The translations under genes and the position numbers were made by a program. A stretch of 21,162 bases of DNA from Phycisphaerae bacterium (GTDB taxonomy: Bacteria; Planctomycetota; Phycisphaerae; Phycisphaerales; SM1A02): the NCBI GenBank assembly GCA_016873355.1, contig VGXK01000003.1, forward strand, positions 1 to 21,162, read 5' to 3'. Positions 14,191 to 20,208 of the stretch are shown in pieces. The notes under the pieces were generated by a model. That model did not search any database and was not told the origin of the DNA. It saw only the letters and a list, made by a program, of their open reading frames with translations. Positions within the stretch are counted from its first letter, which is position 1; every line of letters starts with the position of its first letter.

Positions 14191-15177
14191 ATGCATCGCA
14201 CGGGCGTCACGCGACTGGCGCCGAGCCCGAGCGGTCCGCTCCACCTCGGCAATGCGGCCACGTTCCTCGTGAATTGGGCGCTGGCGCGCCGACTCGGATG
14301 GCGGGTGCTGCTGCGCATCGAGGATCTCGACCTCCCGCGCGTGCGCGCCGGTGCCGAGGAGGAGATCCGGCGCAGCCTGGAGTGGCTCGGCATCGATTTC
14401 GACGACGAATCGGAGCGGCAGTCCGCGCGCGGCGCGCGTTACGAGTTCGCGATGGAGCGGCTCGCGGAGCGACGGCTCGTCTTCGAGAGTCGCCACTCGC
14501 GCGCGGAGGTGCGCGCGGCGGCCGGCGGCGCGCTCCCCGCCGCAGGCGACGAGTCGAGTCCCGCGAGCGCGCCGCACGGCGGCGGCATCGCGTTTCCGCG
14601 CTCGCTGCGTCCGGGGCCGGGCGACGCGTGGCGATTCGTCGATCGAGCGGTGAATCATCGCCTGCGCGTGCCCGACGAACCCGTCACGGTCGTGGACGAG
14701 GTGATGGGGCCGCACGAAATCGACCTCGCAGGCTCGATGGGCGACTTCATCGTCTGGTCGAGGGCGGGCGTGGCGTCGTACCAGCTCGCGGTGAGCGTCG
14801 ACGACGCGGACGCGGGGGTGACGGAGGTGGTGCGCGGCTGCGACCTGCTGCCGTCGGCGGCGGCGCAGACCCTGATTCACCGCGCGCTCTCGCACGAGCC
14901 GCCGCGCTGGTGGCATCTTCCGCTCGTGGTCGATGCGGACGGTCGCCGGCTGAGCAAGCGGGACGGTGATCTGTCGCTCGCTGCGCTGCGCGAGCGCGGC
15001 GTCGATGCGACGCGCGTGATCGGGCTCGCGGCGTGGTGGGCGGGAGTCGCGCCGTCGAGACGGCCGATGACGGGCGCGGCGCTGCGCGACGCGTGCGATC
15101 CGTCGGCGCTTCGCGCTCGCTCGACGGCGCCGCCGCCGCGCCTCGACGCCGCGGCGATCGAGTGGCTGCTCGGGTGA
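14191..15177 (+). CDS. gluQ: Glutamyl-Q tRNA(Asp) synthetase-like protein lacking zinc ligands
   Basis: GluQ attaches glutamate to queuosine at the wobble position of tRNA-Asp. The 328-residue product has the class I synthetase motifs APSPSGPLHLGNA at 10-22 (HIGH equivalent HLGN) and RRLSKRDGD at 252-260 (KMSKS equivalent), plus LLRIEDLDLPR at 40-50 and the conserved VVRGCDLL at 213-220. It ends shortly after the catalytic domain, without the anticodon-binding domain of GltX, which identifies it as GluQ. The zinc site of E. coli GluQ (Cys-x-Cys, later Tyr...Cys) is absent: the region reads VFESRHSRAEV (98-108) then GIAFPRSLRPG (132-142), with no Cys. The insert between these is Ala/Gly/Ser-rich. 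ATG 14191 is preferred over 14143 because of the adjacent -10. Confidence 0.9.
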   Translation: MHRTGVTRLAPSPSGPLHLGNAATFLVNWALARRLGWRVLLRIEDLDLPRVRAGAEEEIRRSLEWLGIDFDDESERQSARGARYEFAMERLAERRLVFESRHSRAEVRAAAGGALPAAGDESSPASAPHGGGIAFPRSLRPGPGDAWRFVDRAVNHRLRVPDEPVTVVDEVMGPHEIDLAGSMGDFIVWSRAGVASYQLAVSVDDADAGVTEVVRGCDLLPSAAAQTLIHRALSHEPPRWWHLPLVVDADGRRLSKRDGDLSLAALRERGVDATRVIGLAAWWAGVAPSRRPMTGAALRDACDPSALRARSTAPPPRLDAAAIEWLLG

Positions 15178-15192
15178 GCGCGGCGCGCCCGC

Positions 15193-15204
15193 CTCCGCGC
15201 GGAG
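15193..15204. terminator. GC palindrome between convergent gluQ and ribE
   Basis: CTCCGCGCGGAG is a perfect 12-base palindrome in the 52-base gap between the two convergent stop codons. It is too short for a stable hairpin alone, but surrounding GGCGC and GCGCC segments could extend it. There is no T-run. Confidence 0.25.
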
Positions 15205-15229
15205 CGCCGAGCGAGCGACTCGAGCCGAA

Positions 15230-15838
15230 TCAGGGCGGCGAATTCGCGAGCGCGCGCCGTACCGACGCGTCGACGAGCTTGGCGATCGAATCCGCCTCGA
15301 GATTCACCTCGTCCCCGGCGCGAAGCGTCGAGAGATTCGTCCGGGCGATCGTCTCGGGAATGAGCGCCACGTCGAACCACTGCTCCGTGACCTCCGCGAT
15401 CGTGAGCGACACGCCGTTGACCGCCACGCTTCCTCGCGGCACGAGGAACGCGGACACCTCCGGCGGCGCCGCGATCCGCACCCGCCGTTCCTTCGCCTCG
15501 GAGACCGCGTCGATCACGCGCCCGACGCCGTCGACATGGCCCTGCACGAGGTGGCCGCCGAGCAGCGTCGCGAGCGTGGCCGATCGCTCGAGATTCGCCT
15601 TCCATCCGATCCGCCAGCGACCGAGCGTGGTGCGCGAGAGCGTCTGCGGCACCACGTCGAAGCGGAGCCTCGACGCCTCGGCGCGCAGAAGCGTCAGGCA
15701 GCAGCCGTCGACCGAGATCGATTCGCCGGGCGCGGCGTTCGGCGGCCAGCCGCCCGCATCGATCTCGAGTCTCGCGCCGTCATCCGTGGGCGAGATGCCC
15801 GCGACCGCTCCCATGCGCTCGACGATGCCCGTGAACAT
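15230..15838 (-). CDS. ribE: Riboflavin synthase alpha chain
   Basis: This trimeric enzyme dismutates two molecules of 6,7-dimethyl-8-ribityllumazine to riboflavin. The 202-residue product starts with the classic MFTGIVE and contains the two homologous lumazine-binding halves: GESISVDGCCLTL and LGGHLVQGHVDGVG in the first, GSVAVNGVSLTI and NLEADSIAKLV in the second. Length is close to the usual 200-215. It starts eight bases after the spoIID-like stop, with no good ribosome binding site, so translation probably follows from the upstream gene. No ribBA, ribD or ribH lies nearby and no FMN riboswitch is seen, so this copy seems detached from the other riboflavin genes. Confidence 0.95.
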   Translation of the reverse strand: MFTGIVERMGAVAGISPTDDGARLEIDAGGWPPNAAPGESISVDGCCLTLLRAEASRLRFDVVPQTLSRTTLGRWRIGWKANLERSATLATLLGGHLVQGHVDGVGRVIDAVSEAKERRVRIAAPPEVSAFLVPRGSVAVNGVSLTIAEVTEQWFDVALIPETIARTNLSTLRAGDEVNLEADSIAKLVDASVRRALANSPP

Positions 15839-15846
15839 CGGCGGGT

Positions 15847-17310
15847 TCACCAGCAGCGGGACGGCTCGGCGCCCGGGTAGTAGCGCGACAGGATCTGCCG
15901 CCACGACCGGCCGGCGCGAGCCATGGCCTCCGCGCCGTACTGGCACATGCCCACGCCGTGACCGTGTCCTCGCCCGGAGAACTCCACCGAACCTCCGTCG
16001 ACGATCGCGTCGAAGTTGCTGCTCTTGAGCCGCCGCGACGGCTCCGCCGATCCGCGCGATCCCTCGCCGCCGTTGTTCATCGCGCTGCGGAACGCTTCCG
16101 CCGAGATGGTGGCGGCGCTTCCCGCGTCGTCGGCGATGCGGAACTGCTCCACGCGCCCGGACGCGGCGAGTTTCGTCGCGTCGATCGCCACGATGCCTCG
16201 CATCGACGCGAGATCGGCGCGACCGTTCGCCCGCCCCCACGCTGCGAGTCGTCGCGACACGTCGTCGAGCGAGAAACGCTCGGTCCAGGAATAGGTCGGC
16301 GCGCTTCGGCAGCAGTCGGGTCGCCGACCGTTCGCCGAACTGCCGAGCGCGAGCGGCGGGATGTCGTGCTCCGGATTGCGGGAGACCGCGTCGACCGCGT
16401 CGGCGGCCGCACCGCCGCAGCAACTCGAGTAATACGCCGGCACCACGCGACGCTCGTAGAGCAGGACGATGCCGCGAGTGTCGTCGGTGGCGCGGCGCGC
16501 CACCGATCGAGTCGTCTCGCCGATCCAGGCCTGACTCGCCTCGCCCGCCACCATGTCGAAGTGGCGACGGGACTTCCAGTGGTCCGCCTCGCAGACGGCG
16601 TAGCTCCTCGCCGCGATCGCCTGCGCGCGATAGGTCTCGAGATCCCACGAGCGATAGAGCTCCTTCGCGAGCACGCCCGGCAGATACCGCTCGACGGGAA
16701 GCACGGCGACGAGATCGATCACGGGGCCCGCGTCCTGGCGCTCGTGCAGTCTCAGAACGCCCGGCCACTCGGCGCCGGCGTACGAGACGGGAACCTCGCC
16801 GCCGCGCCCGTTTCTCGCGCGCAGCTCGATCGCGCGCGACGACGGCGCGCTCCACTCGGCTCCCGAGCGCGTGCCGCGCACGATCCAGGAGCCGGCGCTC
16901 GAGCGAACCTGGATCGGCGAGGAGATCTGCACGGGCGACTCGGCGCCGTCGAGCGAGCGCACCTCGAACTCGGCGCCCTCCGCGGCGAGATCCACCGCTC
17001 CGCCGCGCACGCTCGCGAAGCGGATCCGCACGATCGGCTCGGTGGACGGCGGCAGCGGACGAGGCGCGGGCGCCTCGGGCGCCACGGCGGCGTCCTCCGC
17101 CGGCTCCACCACGCCGCGACGATCGACCGTGTCGTCGAGCGGCGACGGCGGACGCGCCAGCCGCTCCGCCGCGCTTCCCTTTCCCTGCGACTCGCATCCC
17201 CCGGGTCCGAACCACGCCGTCGCCACCACGAACAGGGCGAGCGCGGCGATGCCGGCCATGAACAGCGCGTGCCCCTGGGTTCCTTCCGTCGGAGAGTCGT
17301 CGCGCTCCAT
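15847..17310 (-). CDS. SpoIID/LytB-domain protein, membrane anchored
   Basis: SpoIID-domain proteins cleave or remodel peptidoglycan (lytic transglycosylase in Bacillus sporulation; amidase enhancers elsewhere). The 487-residue product has a single membrane helix at about 15-34, a Pro/Ala-rich disordered stretch (50-92), and a long extracytoplasmic part. The SpoIID core includes LPVERYLPGVLAKEL (204-218, Glu217 being the likely catalytic acid), YRAQAIAARSYAV, the Cys-containing SSCCGG segment and the C-terminal GRGHGHGVGMCQYGAEAMA signature. ATG 17310 is supported by AGGAG four bases upstream. It is the middle gene of a three-gene run (TPR/alpha-CTD gene, this, ribE), 22 bases after the former. 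No sporulation genes accompany it, so a general wall or division role is more likely. Confidence 0.88.
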   Translation of the reverse strand: MERDDSPTEGTQGHALFMAGIAALALFVVATAWFGPGGCESQGKGSAAERLARPPSPLDDTVDRRGVVEPAEDAAVAPEAPAPRPLPPSTEPIVRIRFASVRGGAVDLAAEGAEFEVRSLDGAESPVQISSPIQVRSSAGSWIVRGTRSGAEWSAPSSRAIELRARNGRGGEVPVSYAGAEWPGVLRLHERQDAGPVIDLVAVLPVERYLPGVLAKELYRSWDLETYRAQAIAARSYAVCEADHWKSRRHFDMVAGEASQAWIGETTRSVARRATDDTRGIVLLYERRVVPAYYSSCCGGAAADAVDAVSRNPEHDIPPLALGSSANGRRPDCCRSAPTYSWTERFSLDDVSRRLAAWGRANGRADLASMRGIVAIDATKLAASGRVEQFRIADDAGSAATISAEAFRSAMNNGGEGSRGSAEPSRRLKSSNFDAIVDGGSVEFSGRGHGHGVGMCQYGAEAMARAGRSWRQILSRYYPGAEPSRCW

Positions 17311-17332
17311 GACGCTCCTATCGGCGAATCCG

Positions 17333-18265
17333 CTACTCGAGCGTTCGCAAGGTGAGTCCGCTTTCCGCGAGTCGCGCCTTGATCTCGTCGAGGCTCGTCT
17401 GCCCGAAGTTCTTGATGCCCATGAGTTCCGCCTCGGTGCGGCTCGCGAGGTCGCCGAGCGTCTGCACGTTGAGAAGCTGCAGCGCCTTGCGGGCACGCAC
17501 GCTCAGCTCGAGGCTGCCGACGGGGCGATTGAGCACCGTCTCGGGAACCCGGCCCTTGAGGCCTTCCGCCACTTCGCGGCGCACGCGGGCGTAGTGGCCC
17601 GAATCGAGCGCCTGCCCGAGCCTGAGTCCCTTCGACGAGAGCATGCTGCGGATCTCGACGAGCGAGGTCTCGCCGAAGTTCTTGTAGGAGAGCAGTTCCG
17701 CCTCGGTGATCCGCAGCAGGTCTCCGAGCGTGCGGATCTGCATCTTCTTGAGGCAGTTCCGGCTGCGCACCGAGAGCTCGAAGTCGGTCACGGGCGTGTC
17801 GAGCAGCGCGTTCTGCTTCGCCGCGTCGCGAGCCTGCTCCTCGTCGTAGTACATGTCCTTGCTCGCCACCACGTCGCGGAGATAGAGGCGCGCGCGGGAG
17901 TGCATCGGGTTCGCGTCGAGCACCTTGCGCAGCAGTCGCTCCGCGCGACCGAAGTCGCATCGATCCTCGAAGAGGATCGAGAGGTTCACGAGCGCGTTCA
18001 CCGGAGGCTCCGGCAGACTCGCGAGCTCTTCGTAGGTGCGCAGCGCCTCGTCGTCGTAGCCGAGCAGGTCCGCGATGAACGCGAGCCGGAAGAGATGCTG
18101 CGGCGTGCGATCCTTCTCCACCGCCAGCCGGTACTGCTCGATCGCCTCCCAGCGGCGTCCCTCCGATTCGAGCGCGGCGCCGCGCGAGAAGTGCGATGCG
18201 GCGCCCTGCGGATCGGCGGAGACCGCCTTCGTTCCGATCACGGTGTCGAGACCCTGCGTGCTCAT
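17333..18265 (-). CDS. TPR protein with two tandem RNA polymerase alpha-CTD-like domains
   Basis: The 310-residue product begins with TPR-like helical repeats (about 24-135, e.g. HFSRGAALESEGRRWEAIEQYRLAVEKD). Two copies of the RNA polymerase alpha C-terminal domain follow, at about 155-219 and 246-310. Copy 1 has FELSVRSRNCLKKMQIRTLGDL and copy 2 LELSVRARKALQLLNVQTLGDL, each followed by T-E-A-E-L, K-N-F-G and S-L-x-E-I. The arginine matching E. coli alpha Arg265 (UP-element contact) is kept in both (Arg167, Arg257); copy 2 has lost the matching Asn and Lys. It lacks the alpha N-terminal domain, so it is not the core subunit. It could be a DNA- or sigma-binding regulator, or simply a helix-hairpin-helix scaffold. 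AGGAG lies five bases before ATG 18265. Confidence 0.88.
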   Translation of the reverse strand: MSTQGLDTVIGTKAVSADPQGAASHFSRGAALESEGRRWEAIEQYRLAVEKDRTPQHLFRLAFIADLLGYDDEALRTYEELASLPEPPVNALVNLSILFEDRCDFGRAERLLRKVLDANPMHSRARLYLRDVVASKDMYYDEEQARDAAKQNALLDTPVTDFELSVRSRNCLKKMQIRTLGDLLRITEAELLSYKNFGETSLVEIRSMLSSKGLRLGQALDSGHYARVRREVAEGLKGRVPETVLNRPVGSLELSVRARKALQLLNVQTLGDLASRTEAELMGIKNFGQTSLDEIKARLAESGLTLRTLE

Positions 18266-18324
18266 GCGTGCTCCTTGGCCGACTCCGCTCCGCGACGACG
18301 AAGCGTCGGGCCGGCGAGTCGCGG

Positions 18325-18354
18325 AGCGTAGCGGCAGTGCGACCTTCGCCTCAA
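18325..18354 (-). promoter_or_regulatory. Promoter of the TPR/alpha-CTD, spoIID-like, ribE operon
   Basis: On the minus strand TTGAGG (18354-18349) and TACGCT (18330-18325) are separated by 18 bases. This is the best -35/-10 pair seen in the window. The -10 is part of the 12-mer CCGCTACGCTCC. The leader to ATG 18265 would be about 50 bases and includes the ribosome binding site. Confidence 0.5.
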
Positions 18355-18406
18355 GGGCTCGTCGTTTCGAGACCTCCGGCTCGATCCGTGCTCGCGCGAT
18401 CCCGAC

Positions 18407-19849
18407 TCACGCCGCGGCCGTTTCCGGGGCGGGAACGAGCCTTCGTCCCATCCAGCGGCCCCGCTCGAAGCGGAGGCCCATGACCACGCCGAGCACGATG
18501 ATGTAGACGCTCGAGGCGATCCACGGCCCGAGGCTCTCGAGCTGCGGCGCGAAGCGCACGAGCGCCCATCCGCCGCCGACGATCACGCCCCACGCGAGCG
18601 CCAGCGTGACGATGCCGGGCACGAGCGTGTCGCCGGCGCCGCGCAATCCGCCGATGTAGACGATGCCGACCGCGTCGAAGAGCTGGAAGACCGCGGCGCA
18701 GATCATCATGCCGGAGCCGATCGCGAGGATCTGCGCGGCGCTCTCGGCGGACGCGTCGTCGGGAACGAACACGCCCAGGAGCGGGTGGCGGAAGATCGCC
18801 ATGACGAGGCCGCACGCGGCCATGTACGACGCGGCGATGATCACCGCGGTGCGCACGCGTCGCTTGCCCAGGTCGGGCCGTCCTTCGCCGATCGCGCGGC
18901 CGAGCAGGCTCGTCGCCGCCACGCTGAAGCCCGCCGCCGGCATGAAGCTCAGGTGCATGTAGCGCAGCGTGGCCCATCCCGCGGTGATGTGCAGCGTGCC
19001 GAAGTGTCCGACGAGCACGGTCATGAAGATCGCCCAGCAGACGATCTCGTTGCCGAACTGCACCGACGCGGGCAGTCCCACCTTGAGCAGCCGCCGGATC
19101 TCGGGCGCGGGAAAGCGCCAGGCGCGGCGGATTCCCCAGCGCTCGTCGAGCGTGCGTCCCAGGAAGAGCGACATGGGCAGCACGAGCTCGACCGCCACGC
19201 CGCCGAGCGTTCCGAGCGCGGCGCCCGCCACGCCGAGCGCGGGCACGCCCGGAATGCCCGGCAGTCCCCACGCGGGCAACCCCTCCTCGCCGAAGATCAG
19301 CACGTAGTTGAGCGTGCCGTTGGCGAGGTTGCCGAGGATCGCCGCGATCGTGATCACGCGCGGCCGGTGCAGTCCGAAGAAGACGTTGCTCATCGCCTTC
19401 GATCCGAGCGAGAGCAGCGCGCCCGCGGCCAGGATCTGCGCGTAGGTCGTTTCGAGTCGACGCAGTTCCGGCTCGTGATCGAGCAGCGAGAAGAGCGTGG
19501 GCAGGACCAGCGCCCACGGCAGCATGACGAACAGCCACGCGAGCAGCGCCGTCCAGACTCCGGCCCACGCGTGCCGCGCCAGCGCGCGTCGATCGCCCGC
19601 GCCGAGGCTCTGCGCCACGAACGCGTTCACCACCGAGAGCACGCCGAAGAGAAAGGCGAGCGGCGCGAAGCTCCAGATGGCGCCGTTGCCCTGCGCCGCG
19701 AGCGCCACGGGACTCACCTGCGCCACCATGAGCGCGTCGACGAACTGCATGAGCGTGTAGCTCAGCATCGTGATCGCCGTGGGCCACGCCTGCGCCCACA
19801 CGATCGACGCGGAGCGGCGCCAGGTCTCCGGGGCGGTCGAATCGTTCAC
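18407..19849 (-). CDS. MATE-family multidrug/cation exporter
   Basis: MATE transporters export cationic drugs or metabolites in exchange for Na+ or H+. The 480-residue product is strongly hydrophobic, with about 12 membrane segments in two homologous halves. The N-terminal half contains FVDALMVAQVSPVALAAQGNG and SVVNAFVAQSLGAGDR, the latter matching the MATE loop VaqnlGAgd. The second half has AATSLLGRAIGEGRPDLGKR in the equivalent place, and GGLRGAGDT near the end. GTG 19849 overlaps the stop of the upstream SMR gene by four bases. It is the last gene of the operon; the end has no clear terminator hairpin. The substrate cannot be told from sequence. Confidence 0.92.
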   Translation of the reverse strand: MNDSTAPETWRRSASIVWAQAWPTAITMLSYTLMQFVDALMVAQVSPVALAAQGNGAIWSFAPLAFLFGVLSVVNAFVAQSLGAGDRRALARHAWAGVWTALLAWLFVMLPWALVLPTLFSLLDHEPELRRLETTYAQILAAGALLSLGSKAMSNVFFGLHRPRVITIAAILGNLANGTLNYVLIFGEEGLPAWGLPGIPGVPALGVAGAALGTLGGVAVELVLPMSLFLGRTLDERWGIRRAWRFPAPEIRRLLKVGLPASVQFGNEIVCWAIFMTVLVGHFGTLHITAGWATLRYMHLSFMPAAGFSVAATSLLGRAIGEGRPDLGKRRVRTAVIIAASYMAACGLVMAIFRHPLLGVFVPDDASAESAAQILAIGSGMMICAAVFQLFDAVGIVYIGGLRGAGDTLVPGIVTLALAWGVIVGGGWALVRFAPQLESLGPWIASSVYIIVLGVVMGLRFERGRWMGRRLVPAPETAAA

Positions 19850-20208
19850 GCCGGCACCGGCGTCGAGGTGAGCCGCAGTCCCACGATCGACGCGATGAGC
19901 AGGGCAAGGCATGCGACGCGCATCGGCGTGACCGGTTCGTCGAAGAGCAGCATGCCGAGGATCGCCGCGCCGAAGGCGCCGACGCCGACCCAGACCGCGT
20001 AGGCCGTGCCGAGCGGAAGCGTGCGCTGCGCGATGCCGAGCAGCACCATGCTCACCGCGAGCAGCACGATCGTGGAGACGCTCGGCCAGAACCTCGTGAA
20101 GCCCTTCGAGTACTTGAGCGAGACCGCCCAGCCCACCTCGAAGAGTCCCGCGAGAATCAGGACGAACCAGGCGGTCGCGGTGGTGGTCGTACCGGCGGTC
20201 GCGCTCAT
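19846..20208 (-). CDS. Small multidrug resistance exporter, SugE/Gdx type
   Basis: SMR proteins are dimeric four-helix exporters; the SugE/Gdx branch exports guanidinium. The 120-residue product has four hydrophobic helices. Helix 1 has the essential Glu24 in GLFEVGWAVSLKYSKGF, which resembles SugE (EVVWAVGLKYTHGF) more than EmrE. Helix 3 has GTAYAVWVGVGAFGAA, again the SugE pattern. The N-terminus is extended by about ten Ser/Thr/Ala residues. The start ATG 20208 overlaps the upstream hydrolase stop by four bases (ATGA), and its own stop overlaps the MATE start by four bases. There is thus no room for a guanidine riboswitch directly before it; any would lie upstream of the hydrolase, outside the window. 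Confidence 0.9.
   Translation of the reverse strand: MSATAGTTTTATAWFVLILAGLFEVGWAVSLKYSKGFTRFWPSVSTIVLLAVSMVLLGIAQRTLPLGTAYAVWVGVGAFGAAILGMLLFDEPVTPMRVACLALLIASIVGLRLTSTPVPA

Noticed and set aside
15847..17310. SpoIID-like gene as evidence of sporulation
   Set aside because: No other sporulation gene is present, and SpoIID/LytB domains are widespread in non-sporulating bacteria.
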